A DNA stretch of 64,000 nt. It comes from Actinomadura luteofluorescens (GTDB lineage: Bacteria; Actinomycetota; Actinomycetes; Streptosporangiales; Streptosporangiaceae). The stretch's first letter is position 1. Every line of letters begins with the position of its first letter. The stretch is from contig NZ_JACCBA010000001.1 of assembly GCF_013409365.1 (NCBI RefSeq), positions 5,270,001 through 5,334,000 on the forward strand. The letters run 5' to 3'. Made by a program: the position numbers and the translations under genes. Under the pieces are notes generated by a model. The model was not told the origin of the DNA. It saw nothing but the letters and a program-made list of their open reading frames with translations, and made no database searches. This document shows, in pieces, positions 27,443 to 35,913 of the stretch.

Positions 27443-28630
27443 GTGGAGGACGGGACGGAACGCAGCGAGGCAGGCGGACCGCGGGTGGGCTTCGATCCGT
27501 TCGCCGGACCGAGGCCCGCCGGGACGGCCCATGAGCGGATGGACGAGTTACGCGAGACGCATCCGGCGTTCCGCAGCACCGCGGGGCCCGGCTTCTGGGT
27601 GCTGACGCGGTACGACGACATCCTCGCCGCCTTCCAGGACCCGGAGACGTTCTCCAGCCGCGCGATCGCCGTCATCGACCCCGACCCGGCGCACCAGTGG
27701 ATCCCGGTCATGCTCGACCCGCCACTGCACACGACGTGGCGGCGGTTGCTCCGGCCGTTCTTCACCCCCGTGGCCGCCGCCGTCCTCCAGGACCGGGTCA
27801 CCCGGCACTGCGCCGCCCTGATCGACGGTTTCGCCTCCCGCGGCTCGTGCGACTTCGTCGCCGACTTCGCCCGCCTGTACCCCACCGCCATCTTCCTGGA
27901 GCTGGTCGGCCTGCCCACCGAGAGGCTGGAGGAGTTCCTCAGGTGGGAGCGCGCCATCCTGCACTCGCAGCCCTCCACCGGCGGACGGGCCGAGGCCATG
28001 GCGGCGCTGACGGCCTGCCTCACCGAACTCATCCGGGACCGCCGCGCCCGTCCGCGCGAAGACCTGGTCAGCGCCGCGACCAGGTTCGCCGTCGACGGGC
28101 GGCCCGTCACCGACGACGAGCTGCTCCAGCTGTGCGTCCTGCTCTTCCTCGCCGGTCTCGACACCGTCGCCGCCCAGCTCTCCTACACGTTCTGGCACCT
28201 GGCGAGGCAGGACGCCGACCGTGCCCGCATCGCCGCCGACCCCGACGTCATCCCGGACGCGATCGAGGAGTTCCTCCGCGTCTACGCGCCCGTCCTGCCC
28301 GCCCGCAAGCTCACCCGCGACGTCGAGCTGCGCGGCTGCCCGATGAAGGCGGGGGAGATGGTGATGCTCCCGACCGCCATGGCGAACCGCGACCCACGGG
28401 CCGTCCCCGCCGCCTCCACCGTCGACATCGACCGCCCGCCGGCCCGCCACCTGGCCTTCGGCGCGGGGCCGCACCGCTGCCTCGGCGCGCACCTGGCCCG
28501 GCTCGAACTCCAGATCGCGCTCCGCGAATGGCACGCCCGCATCCCGGACTACCGCATCGCCCCCGGCGCCGCGCCCGTGGAGCACGCAAGCCTCGTCCTG
28601 GGCCTGGACGCATTGCCCCTGACCTGGTGA
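27443..28630 (+). CDS. Cytochrome P450
   Basis: About 395 aa. I-helix LFLAGLDTVAAQ (acid/Thr pair as D-T), K-helix ExxR in EEFLR, the meander region, and the heme loop FGAGPHRCLGAHLARLE with the axial Cys are present. It lacks a membrane anchor, as bacterial P450s do. The substrate is unknown. The GTG at 27443 has GGGGAGG five bases upstream; a GTG at 27428 is also in frame. It is not clustered with ferredoxin or biosynthetic genes, though an ABC exporter and a SARP regulator lie next door. Confidence 0.92.
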   Translation: MEDGTERSEAGGPRVGFDPFAGPRPAGTAHERMDELRETHPAFRSTAGPGFWVLTRYDDILAAFQDPETFSSRAIAVIDPDPAHQWIPVMLDPPLHTTWRRLLRPFFTPVAAAVLQDRVTRHCAALIDGFASRGSCDFVADFARLYPTAIFLELVGLPTERLEEFLRWERAILHSQPSTGGRAEAMAALTACLTELIRDRRARPREDLVSAATRFAVDGRPVTDDELLQLCVLLFLAGLDTVAAQLSYTFWHLARQDADRARIAADPDVIPDAIEEFLRVYAPVLPARKLTRDVELRGCPMKAGEMVMLPTAMANRDPRAVPAASTVDIDRPPARHLAFGAGPHRCLGAHLARLELQIALREWHARIPDYRIAPGAAPVEHASLVLGLDALPLTW

Positions 28631-28651
28631 CTTTCAGGCGCGCGGGCTGGT

Positions 28652-28695
28652 TGAAGCCGGTGTGAAAGCGGGCTGAAGGCGGGGGCGCGCATGCT
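28652..28695 (+). promoter_or_regulatory. 11-bp triple direct repeat before the exporter operon, SARP-type site
   Basis: TGAAGCC (28652), TGAAAGC (28663) and TGAAGGC (28674) repeat with an exact 11-base period, one helical turn. CATGCT (28690-28695) can serve as a -10, about nine bases after the last heptamer. SARP/AfsR regulators bind heptamer direct repeats at 11-bp spacing that stand in for the -35. A SARP gene lies convergently downstream. Confidence 0.6.
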
Positions 28696-28702
28696 TCGGG
28701 AC

Positions 28703-29686
28703 ATGAACATCGAGGCACGGCAGACGGCCATCAAGGTGGTCGGCCTGCGCAAGGCGTTCGGGGACAAGACCGTCCTGGACGGGATCGACTTCGAGGTGTC
28801 GCGCGGCACCGTCTTCTCGCTGCTCGGGCCCAACGGGGCGGGGAAGACGACGGCGGTGCGCATCCTGTCCACGCTGATCCGCGCGGACGGCGGCGAGATC
28901 AGCGTCGCGGGGCGGGACCTGCGCGCGGACCCCGACGGGGTGCGCCGGACGATCGGCGTGACCGGGCAGTACTCGGCGGTGGACGGGCTGCTGACCGGGC
29001 GGGAGAACCTGATCCTCATGGCGGACCTGCACCGGCTCGGCAAGGCCGCCGGGCGCCGGGCCGCCGACGCGATGCTGGAGCGGTTCGACCTGGTGGAGGC
29101 GGCGAGCAAGAAGGCCGCCGACTACTCGGGCGGGATGCGGCGGCGGCTCGACATCGCGATGACGCTGATCGGCGGCCCGCAGATCATCTTCCTGGACGAG
29201 CCGACGACCGGGCTCGACCCGCGCAGCCGCCGGACCATGTGGGAGATCATCCGGGGCCTGGTCAGGGACGGTGTGACCATCTTCCTGACGACGCAGTACC
29301 TGGAGGAGGCCGACCGGCTCGCCGACCGGATCGCGGTGCTGGACGGCGGCCGGCTGGTCGCCGAGGGCGCCCCGGACGAGCTGAAGCGGCTCGTCCCGGG
29401 CGGGCACGTCCGGCTGCGGTTCGCCGACCTGGCGGCGCTCGACGCGGCGGCGCGCACGCTCGGCTCGGTGACGCGGGACGACGACGCGCTCGCCCTCCAG
29501 GTGCCCGGGCACGGCGGCGTCGCCTCCCTGCGGACGCTGCTCGGACGGCTGGAGGCGGCGTCGGTCGAGGTCGCCGAGCTGTCGCTGCACACCCCCGATC
29601 TGGACGACGTCTTCCTCGCCCTCACCGCCAAGCCCGGCGAGTCCGGCGAGTCCGGCACGACCCACGAGAAGGTGACCTCGCGATGA
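28703..29686 (+). CDS. ABC transporter ATPase, DrrA-like
   Basis: About 327 aa, the daunorubicin-resistance DrrA type. Walker A GPNGAGKTT, the following AVRILSTLIRADGGEI, Q-loop TGQYSAVDGLLTGRENL, signature YSGGMRRRLDIA, Walker B IIFLDEPTTGLDP, TTQYLEEADRLADRI, and a C-terminal regulatory extension ending in LSLHTPDLDDVFLALT. It exports amphipathic drugs together with its permease. An in-frame ATG at 28691 is possible; 28703 is preferred because CATGCT lies seven bases before it. It is coupled to the permease gene by ATGA. Confidence 0.93.
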   Translation: MNIEARQTAIKVVGLRKAFGDKTVLDGIDFEVSRGTVFSLLGPNGAGKTTAVRILSTLIRADGGEISVAGRDLRADPDGVRRTIGVTGQYSAVDGLLTGRENLILMADLHRLGKAAGRRAADAMLERFDLVEAASKKAADYSGGMRRRLDIAMTLIGGPQIIFLDEPTTGLDPRSRRTMWEIIRGLVRDGVTIFLTTQYLEEADRLADRIAVLDGGRLVAEGAPDELKRLVPGGHVRLRFADLAALDAAARTLGSVTRDDDALALQVPGHGGVASLRTLLGRLEAASVEVAELSLHTPDLDDVFLALTAKPGESGESGTTHEKVTSR

Positions 29687-30468
29687 CCACGCTCACGCAC
29701 GCGGCGGCCGACTCCGCGACGATGCTGCGCCGCAACCTGCGGCACGCGCTGCGCTACCCGTCGCTGACGATGGCCGGGATGATGATGCCGATCATGATCA
29801 TGCTGCTGTTCGTCGGCGTGTTCGGCAACGCGCTCGGCGACGGCGTCGGCGGCGCGGCCAAGGGCGACTACATCCAGTACGTCGCGCCGGGGATCATCAT
29901 GATGGCGGTCGCGTCCGGCTGCATGGCGACGTCGGTGTCGGTCTGCGTGGACATGACCGAGGGCATCGTCGACCGGTTCCGGACGATGTCGATCTCACGG
30001 TCGTCGCTGCTCACCGGGCACGTCGCGGGCAGCATGATCCAGACGCTGCTGAGCACCGCCGCGGTCGTCGCCGTCGCGGCCGCGATGGGCTTCCGGACGA
30101 GCGGCGGCGCGCTGGACTGGCTCGCGGCCGGCGGCCTGCTGGTGCTGCTCACGTTCGCGCTGACCTGGCTCGCGGTCATGCTCGGGCTGCTGGCCAAGAA
30201 CCCGGAGGGCGCGAGCAACACGCCGATGATCATCCAGTTCCTGCCGTTCGTCGGCAGCACGATCGTGCCGCCGGAGTCGATGCCGGCCGGGGTGCGGTGG
30301 TTCGCGCAGTACCAGCCGTTCACCCCGATGATCGAGACGCTGCGGGGGCTGCTGGCCGGGACGCCGAGCGGGCGGGACGCGGCCGTGTCCGTCGCCTGGT
30401 GCGTCGGCCTCGCCGTCGTCGGCTACGCGTTCTCCAAGGTGCTGTTCGACCGGAAGGCGCCCCGCTAG
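29683..30468 (+). CDS. ABC-2 permease, DrrB-like
   Basis: 261 aa with six membrane segments, for example SLTMAGMMMPIMIMLLFVGV, YVAPGIIMMAVASGCMATSV and LVLLTFALTWLAVMLGLL. The typical DrrB stretch is DMTEGIVDRFRTMSISRSSL, followed later by FVGSTIVPPESMPAGVRWFA and QYQPFTPMIETLRGLL. It begins within the stop of the ATPase gene. The stop codon overlaps the end of the convergent SARP gene by 4 bases (30465-30468), so there is no room for a terminator between them. Confidence 0.93.
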   Translation: MTTLTHAAADSATMLRRNLRHALRYPSLTMAGMMMPIMIMLLFVGVFGNALGDGVGGAAKGDYIQYVAPGIIMMAVASGCMATSVSVCVDMTEGIVDRFRTMSISRSSLLTGHVAGSMIQTLLSTAAVVAVAAAMGFRTSGGALDWLAAGGLLVLLTFALTWLAVMLGLLAKNPEGASNTPMIIQFLPFVGSTIVPPESMPAGVRWFAQYQPFTPMIETLRGLLAGTPSGRDAAVSVAWCVGLAVVGYAFSKVLFDRKAPR

Positions 30469-33400
30469 CCCCGTCCGAACTCGCGCGCGAGCCCCGCGGC
30501 GGCGGCCCGCAGCTCCTCCCGGCCCAGGCCGGCGTACTCCGACACCGCGCCGGAGTACGCCGGCCGGTCGGCGTCCTCGGCGGCGCGGGTGATCGCCGCC
30601 GTGGACATGGTCGGCCGGAACGACCGGACGTGGTGGAGGCGCTGCGCCAGCGCGATGGCCCGGGCCGCCCGCGCCCGCACGTCCGGCGCGGCGCCGGGAT
30701 CGGCGAGGTCGACCATGGCGAGCGCGAGCAGCAGCCCGCCGCCGACGGGCAGGTCCATGTAGAAGGAGGGCATCGGGAACGGCGGGCCGTCGACCAGCGC
30801 CGCCAGCTTGGCGGGGAGCCCGGCGACGATGTCCTCGACGAGCGCCGTGCGCCCGTGCCGGGCGTGCGCGACCACGGTGACGCAGTGGGCCTCCACCGTC
30901 CACGGATCGAGGCCGGTGAGCGGCATCGGGCCGTCCTCGGTGGCGAGCCGCGCCACCGCCTCCCGCCAGAGGCGCAGGCCGGTGTCGACGTCACCGCGGC
31001 CGAGAGCGATCTCCGCGCGCGCTCCGAGGTTGAAGGCGGCCGTGCCGAAGGACTCGTCCGGCCCGTCGACCAGCGACTGGTCGAGCCGCCGCTCGGCCTC
31101 GTCGTACTCGCCGACCGCCATGTGGCCCGACGCGAGCGCCCACATCAGCCCGAACATGTCGGGCCACTCGTACCGCTCCAGCAGCTCCAGCGATATCCGC
31201 AGGTGGTGCAGGGCCCTCTCGGCCTGGTCGAGCTGCATCAGCAGTTCGCTGAGGCGCGAGTGGGCGAGCAGGCGGCACCACGGGATGTCCGGCGCGCCGG
31301 ACATCCCGATCATCGCCTCGGTCGCCGCGAGCGCCCCCGCCACGTCGCCGTCGCGCTCGCGCAGGTATCCCGCGGCGCAGTTCGCGATGGCGGCGACGAG
31401 CGGCTCGTCCCGGGCGCACATCTCGTCCAGGGCGGAGCCGCCGGGGGCGAGGATCTCCGGCAGGGCGGCCAGCACCGTCGCGATCGCGGGGATGAGACCG
31501 TCCGGCGGCGGGGGCGGGAGGCGGCGCAGCGCGACGAGCGTGCGGGTCGCCTGCGGTCCCTTGAACAGGCTCGTGGCGAGCACGCTCACGGTGAGCGCCG
31601 TCCGCGTGGTCTCGACGTCCTCGGGGACGGGACGGTAGCGGCTGAGGAGCCCGGCGGTCTCCTCGGCCAGGACGAGCAGCCGGCCGTAGGCCGCCTCCAG
31701 CGTCCACACCCCGCCGAGGGCGGCGGTCACCGCAGCGACGGCCGGGCCGTCCCGGCGGGCCAGGCCCTGGCGGAGGGCCTGCTGGAGGTTGTCCTGCTCG
31801 ACCCGCACGCGCTCCACGGGCCCGAACGGCTCGGCGCCGAACAGCGCCTCGTGGCGCGCCGCGCCGAACTCCCGCGCCCAGGCGAGCATGCCGCCGACCG
31901 CGAGGTCCGTCTCGCCTGCGGCCTCCCGGTGGGCCGCGCTGAACTCGCGGACGCTCTCCAGCATCCGGAAGCGGGTCTCGGGGCCGCCCTCCACGGGTTC
32001 CAGTAGGGACTGGCCGACGAGGTCCTCCAGGACCTCCAGCGCCCCGCCGCCCGGGAGGCCGCCGCCGAGGACGTGCCGTGCCGCGTCCGCGGTGAAACCC
32101 GCAGGGAAGATCGACAGTGACCGCATGGCGGCCCGGCCGGACGGGGAGAGCAGGTTCCAGCTCCAGTCCACGACCGCGTGCATGGTCCGGTGCCGGGACG
32201 GCGCGTCGCGGGCGTGGCCGCGCAGCAGGGCGAACCGGTCGTCCAGGCCGCGGGCGATCTCGGCCACGGACATGACGCGGACGCGCGCCGCCGCCAGCTC
32301 GATCGCCAGCGGCAGCCCGTCCAGGTGGCGGCACAGCTCCTCCACCGCGCCGGAGGGCAGGGCCGCGCCGGGACGCGCCGCGTGCGCCCGCTGCCGGAAC
32401 AGCTCCGCCGACGTCGGCGGGTCCAGCGCGGGCAGCGGGTACACCGACTCCGACGACAGCCCGAGCGGCGCGCGGCTCGTGGTCAGGATCCGCAGGTCCC
32501 GGGTCATCGACACGAGCGCTCCGGCGAGGCCGGCGGCGCCCTCGACGACGTGCTCGCAGTTGTCCAGGACGAGCAGGCCGGAGCCGGCCCCGAGCACCTC
32601 GGCGATCGCCGAGACGAGGTCGGCGGGCCCGCCGGCGCGCCCGCGGACCCGCGGCGACTCGCCGACCCCGAGGACGGACGCGACCTCGCCCGCCACGTCC
32701 TCGTCCCGGGCGACGCCGGCGAGGGAGACGTAGTGCACCGCCCGCTGCGGCGCCTCCCGCGCGACGGTGTTCGCCAGCCGCGTCTTGCCCAGCCCGCCCG
32801 CACCGACGATCGAGGTGACGCGGGACGCGCGCAGCAGATCCAGGACGGCGGTGAGGTCCCCGGCCCGGCCGAGCAGCGGGTTCGGCTCGTGCGCCACGCC
32901 GCGCCGCACGGCGGGAGCCTCGTCCTGGAGCAGCTCCTGCTGGACGCGCTGGAGCGCGCCTCCCGGATCGGTGCCCAGCTCGTCGCGCAGGGAGCGACGG
33001 TAGGACTCGTACCGTGCCAGCGCCGCGGACGGCCCGGCCGTCGCGGCCTCGCACCGCAGCAGCTCCGCGAGCACCTCCTCGTCGCGCGGATACCTCCGGG
33101 CGACGTCGCTCAGCGCCTCGAAGCCCTCCGTGTGCCGCGCGACGCGCGCCAGGGCCAGGGCACGGGCCCGGCTCAGCGTCCAGTAGGTCGGGGCCCGGTT
33201 CGCGCGCAGGACGGGCAGCGGATCGTCCCCGTCGTCCGGCTCGGGCGGCCCGTCCCAGAGCGCCAGCCCGTCCTCGGCGTGGGCGAGCGCACCTGTGTGG
33301 TCGCCGTCGCGTGAACTCCGCGCGCTCGCCGACGCGGCGAGCAGCACGGCGGAGGCGTCCACCGCGGACTCGTCCAAGCCGAGGCGGTACCCGGTCGGCA

Positions 33401-33671
33401 TGCTGACGATGACGTCCGTGCCCAGCTGCGACCTCGCCCGGGAGACCACGACCTGGAGCGCCTTCACCGGGTTGTCCGGGCGCTCCTCCGGCCACAGCCC
33501 CTCCACCAGCCGGACGACGGAGACGCCCGCCCGCGGCTCGCCCGCGAGGAGCGCGAGCAGCCCGCGCAGGCGCGGGCTGGTGACGTCCCGCCCCCGGCAC
33601 GCGACCCCGGACAGCAGCCGTAGCTCGACCGAGCCGCTGGGGACGGAGCCGCGGGGGAGGGAGTCAACCAC
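30465..33671 (-). CDS. AfsR/SARP family transcriptional regulator with NB-ARC ATPase
   Basis: A 1068-aa large SARP. Order: OmpR-type winged helix (about 15-100, LRGLLALLAGEPRAGVSVVR, LWPEERPDNPVKALQVVVSR), BTAD helical domain (about 105-250), and an AAA/NB-ARC ATPase with Walker A GAGGLGKTRLA (about 290) and LLVLDNCEHV. Then comes a helical region with GLPLAIELAAARV, and a long C-terminal TPR-like part (about 600-1068). Family members activate antibiotic or export genes at 11-bp direct repeats. TAGTCT lies six bases before the GTG (leaderless). The target may be the adjacent drrAB-like operon. Confidence 0.92.
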   Translation of the reverse strand: MVDSLPRGSVPSGSVELRLLSGVACRGRDVTSPRLRGLLALLAGEPRAGVSVVRLVEGLWPEERPDNPVKALQVVVSRARSQLGTDVIVSMPTGYRLGLDESAVDASAVLLAASASARSSRDGDHTGALAHAEDGLALWDGPPEPDDGDDPLPVLRANRAPTYWTLSRARALALARVARHTEGFEALSDVARRYPRDEEVLAELLRCEAATAGPSAALARYESYRRSLRDELGTDPGGALQRVQQELLQDEAPAVRRGVAHEPNPLLGRAGDLTAVLDLLRASRVTSIVGAGGLGKTRLANTVAREAPQRAVHYVSLAGVARDEDVAGEVASVLGVGESPRVRGRAGGPADLVSAIAEVLGAGSGLLVLDNCEHVVEGAAGLAGALVSMTRDLRILTTSRAPLGLSSESVYPLPALDPPTSAELFRQRAHAARPGAALPSGAVEELCRHLDGLPLAIELAAARVRVMSVAEIARGLDDRFALLRGHARDAPSRHRTMHAVVDWSWNLLSPSGRAAMRSLSIFPAGFTADAARHVLGGGLPGGGALEVLEDLVGQSLLEPVEGGPETRFRMLESVREFSAAHREAAGETDLAVGGMLAWAREFGAARHEALFGAEPFGPVERVRVEQDNLQQALRQGLARRDGPAVAAVTAALGGVWTLEAAYGRLLVLAEETAGLLSRYRPVPEDVETTRTALTVSVLATSLFKGPQATRTLVALRRLPPPPPDGLIPAIATVLAALPEILAPGGSALDEMCARDEPLVAAIANCAAGYLRERDGDVAGALAATEAMIGMSGAPDIPWCRLLAHSRLSELLMQLDQAERALHHLRISLELLERYEWPDMFGLMWALASGHMAVGEYDEAERRLDQSLVDGPDESFGTAAFNLGARAEIALGRGDVDTGLRLWREAVARLATEDGPMPLTGLDPWTVEAHCVTVVAHARHGRTALVEDIVAGLPAKLAALVDGPPFPMPSFYMDLPVGGGLLLALAMVDLADPGAAPDVRARAARAIALAQRLHHVRSFRPTMSTAAITRAAEDADRPAYSGAVSEYAGLGREELRAAAAGLAREFGRG

Positions 33672-33741
33672 GGGGACAGACTAGGACGCGTTCGACAGAA
33701 CACGACAGGATGCGTCGGCGGCGCGCCGCCGAGTGAGGCCG

Positions 33742-34116
33742 TCACCAGGTGGAGGGGAAGAGGCGGTGTTTGAGGAGGCGGTCGATCTGCGCGGCCGCCT
33801 TCTTGACGTCGCTGCACAGGCACAGGTAGCCGTGCCGCCCCCGCTGCGCGTCGTGGTAGGCCCAGGTGCCTCCCGGGGTGGCGAGGACGCTCACCACGAT
33901 GCCGATGTCCTTGGTCCCCCTCGCGTGGATCCACAGCAGCGAAAGCGGGACGGGGAACTCCTCACGCCGGTAGAACCTCACGAACCGCCAGCCCTGCGGA
34001 GCCAGGGCCGCGGCCAGCTCTTCCAGGTGCCGCGCGGCCGTCTCCTGGCCCCGGCGGGTGCGCCACCGCAGCAGGTGGCGTTCGGCAAGGGCGGCTACAG
34101 CCCGCACTTCGCCCAC
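33742..34116 (-). CDS. Small protein of unknown function in the Scr1/ATPase module
   Basis: About 124 aa from GTG 34116 (GAGGGAAG upstream). It contains YRREEFPVPLSLLWIHARGT, TWAYHDAQRGRHGYLCLCSD and KKAAAQIDRLLKHR. A Cys-Leu-Cys and several aromatic residues stand out. I do not recognise a family. It overlaps the end of the ATPase gene by 22 bases, so the two are co-translated. The context suggests an accessory to the anti-sigma-like ATPase. The reading frame is also open upstream, but that part is Arg/Gly-rich shadow. Confidence 0.6.
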   Translation of the reverse strand: MGEVRAVAALAERHLLRWRTRRGQETAARHLEELAAALAPQGWRFVRFYRREEFPVPLSLLWIHARGTKDIGIVVSVLATPGGTWAYHDAQRGRHGYLCLCSDVKKAAAQIDRLLKHRLFPSTW

Positions 34117-34508
34117 GTGAGCTTCCCTCCCTCCACCAGCGGCCGGGTCCCCCAGTCGAGTGCGAGAGCGGCCACCATCAGCAGCCCTCGCCCGCCGATG
34201 GACGTGAGGTTCTCCTGCCGGAGGACCGGCCGCCCTGCGCCGCCGTCCCAGACCTCGACCGTGGGCAGGCCGTCGCGCTCGTCCCGGAACACCCGCAGGA
34301 CGATCGGCCCCTCCCCGTGGAGCAGCGCGTTCGTGACCAGCTCGGAGACGATGGTTCGCCCGGTGTGGTCGTCGGCGCAGCCCCAAGCGGCGAAACGCTC
34401 GGCGACGAACCGCCGCGCCCTGGCCGGCGCCTGCTCGTCCGGTTCGAGGACGAGCGTCGAAACGTCCTCGCCGCATATCCCTGCGAGGTCCTTTGTGAAT
34501 GGATGCAT
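34095..34508 (-). CDS. ATP-binding anti-sigma-like protein (RsbW/HATPase_c_2)
   Basis: A 137-aa GHKL-fold protein. SELVTNALLHGEGPIVLRVF carries the N-box Asn and the ATP-binding helix. VEVWDGGAGRP is the G1 box (DxGxG altered to DGGAG), and IGGRGLLMVAALALDWG is the G2 box. Such small ATPases act as serine kinases/anti-sigma factors or as partners of DUF397/Scr1 proteins in actinobacteria. It is divergent from the XRE gene (start 34760). An ATG start is used; no clear Shine-Dalgarno is present. Confidence 0.85.
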   Translation of the reverse strand: MHPFTKDLAGICGEDVSTLVLEPDEQAPARARRFVAERFAAWGCADDHTGRTIVSELVTNALLHGEGPIVLRVFRDERDGLPTVEVWDGGAGRPVLRQENLTSIGGRGLLMVAALALDWGTRPLVEGGKLTWAKCGL

Positions 34509-34714
34509 ACGACGAGCCGCTCCGTCCTGTCCGATTCGCCGGGCAGATTGCGAAAATGCATTCCGCTATGACCGTTTCGCGGGGAACTGTCAAAACGTTC
34601 GCGTCGAACATTCCGACCTTCGTTCTCGGTATCCCGTGGCCGAGCATCGCGCAAAGTGCCATGCTGGGAAATGCGAAAAGCAATGCCACAGGGCAACCTC
34701 GGACCATGGCCCCC

Positions 34715-34747
34715 GACCACTGGTCATCGCTGGTCATGGCAGGTCAT
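34715..34747 (+). promoter_or_regulatory. Triple GGTCAT direct repeat (10-bp period) before the XRE gene
   Basis: GGTCAT occurs at 34722, 34732 and 34742, exactly 10 bases apart, ending 13 bases before the ATG. The first copy is also half of the inverted repeat GACCA-C-TGGTC (34715-34725). It is a likely operator, plausibly for the XRE protein encoded immediately downstream. Confidence 0.5.
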
Positions 34748-34759
34748 AGGGAGACCGCA

Positions 34760-35608
34760 ATGCCGCAGCCCCCGAAGCGCCTCACCCCGTCGAACAGCCC
34801 CCTCGACCTGTTCGGATCAGAAGTCCGCCGGTACCGCGCGCTCGTGGACCACAGCATCAAGCAGCTCGCGGACAAGATCCCCTACAGCGCGTCCTTCATC
34901 GGCGCCGTCGAACGCGCCGAATGCCACTGCGAACGGAACTTCGCCGAACACTGCGACGCCGTCCTCGACACCAAGCAGGCCCTGTCCCACCTCCACGACG
35001 GCCTGTTCGGCGACAAGAAGGACGGCTTCCCCGAGTGGTTCCGCAAGTGGCCAGCCGTGGAAGAGCAAGCTGGCACCCTCAAGGTCTACGAGCCCACCGT
35101 GATCTATGGCCTGCTTCAGCGGGAGGAGTACGCGAGCAGCCTCCTCTTCGGCGACCGCGAAGCAACCGATGCTCGACTGGCTCGGCAGTCCGTCCTCACT
35201 AGGACGGACCCTGTGGCTCCTCGTCTGATCTACGTCCTGCCCGAGCTCGTACTCTGGTACGACGTTGGAGGGCCAGATGTGATGCGAGCCCAACTCCAGC
35301 ACCTCGTGGACGCCATCGGACCTCGCTTAAGCGTTCAGGTCATACCGAATGGCGTGCCGCATCCTGGCAACGAAGGAGCGTTCGTTTTGGCGACGCTTCC
35401 AGATGGTAAGGAGATCGCTCTCGCCGAGACCGCTGCGCGTGGGATCATGATGGACACGCGAGAGGACATCTCCAGACTTAAGGACAGGTTCGATGCGATC
35501 TGCACGCAGGCCCTACCTACGAGTATGAGCGCCGACCTGATCACTCGCACCATCGGAGAGAAGTGGAACCATGAACCGAGAACTCGTCTGGCGCAAGTCG
35601 AGCCGTAG
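34760..35608 (+). CDS. Scr1-family XRE helix-turn-helix regulator (DUF5753)
   Basis: 282 aa. N-terminal XRE HTH: DLFGSEVRRYRALVDHSIKQ, LADKIPYSASFIGAVERAE, followed by the family segment ERNFAEHCDAVLDT. The C-terminal DUF5753 part has FPEWFRKWPAVEEQAGTLKV, YEPTVIYGLLQREEYASSLL, RQSVLTRTDPVAPRLIYVLP and NEGAFVLATLPDGKEIALAE. Paired with DUF397 downstream, this is the streptomycete Scr1-Scr2-like arrangement, described as regulatory and toxin-antitoxin-like. The start at ATG 34760 (GGGAG upstream) fits the HTH; a longer frame exists upstream. The DUF397 gene overlaps its 3' end by 38 bases. Confidence 0.9.
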   Translation: MPQPPKRLTPSNSPLDLFGSEVRRYRALVDHSIKQLADKIPYSASFIGAVERAECHCERNFAEHCDAVLDTKQALSHLHDGLFGDKKDGFPEWFRKWPAVEEQAGTLKVYEPTVIYGLLQREEYASSLLFGDREATDARLARQSVLTRTDPVAPRLIYVLPELVLWYDVGGPDVMRAQLQHLVDAIGPRLSVQVIPNGVPHPGNEGAFVLATLPDGKEIALAETAARGIMMDTREDISRLKDRFDAICTQALPTSMSADLITRTIGEKWNHEPRTRLAQVEP

Positions 35609-35753
35609 CGGCAGTTCTGGTGGCAACTGCGTCGAGTTGGCTGGACTGGCAGGTGGCGTGGCCATTCGGGACTCGAAGGAGCCGGAGGGGCCGGTCCTGC
35701 TCGTTCCGCGCGCTGTCCTGCGTGCGGCGCTTCGCGGCCTGACCGATCGCTAG
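35571..35753 (+). CDS. DUF397 domain protein
   Basis: 60 aa: LVWRKSSRSGSSGGNCVELA, then GGVAIRDSKEPEGPVLLVP, which is the full DUF397 consensus (WrKSSyS-GNCVEVA-vaVRDSkdP-Gp-L-f). Function is not settled; it is the usual partner of Scr1-type XRE regulators. The ATG has GGAG upstream, inside the XRE gene. Confidence 0.93.
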   Translation: MNRELVWRKSSRSGSSGGNCVELAGLAGGVAIRDSKEPEGPVLLVPRAVLRAALRGLTDR

Positions 35754-35913
35754 TTCCAATCCCGCCGGGGGGGTGATCCAGACCGCGAGAGCGAATCCAC
35801 TTCACAACCGGGGAGTCGCTTCCGGCGCGTCCATCCGCCTGGCCTCCCGTGCGTTGTCGCCGGTCAGGCGGCTCATCGCCGGTCGGTGCACGGCCGGTGG
35901 GCGGGTCCGCCGG

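Noticed and set aside
28703..33671. The exporter, SARP and P450 read as part of a secondary-metabolite gene cluster
   Set aside because: No core biosynthetic enzyme (PKS, NRPS, terpene or RiPP gene) lies between 26 and 38 kb, so an orphan regulator-exporter pair is the more careful reading.
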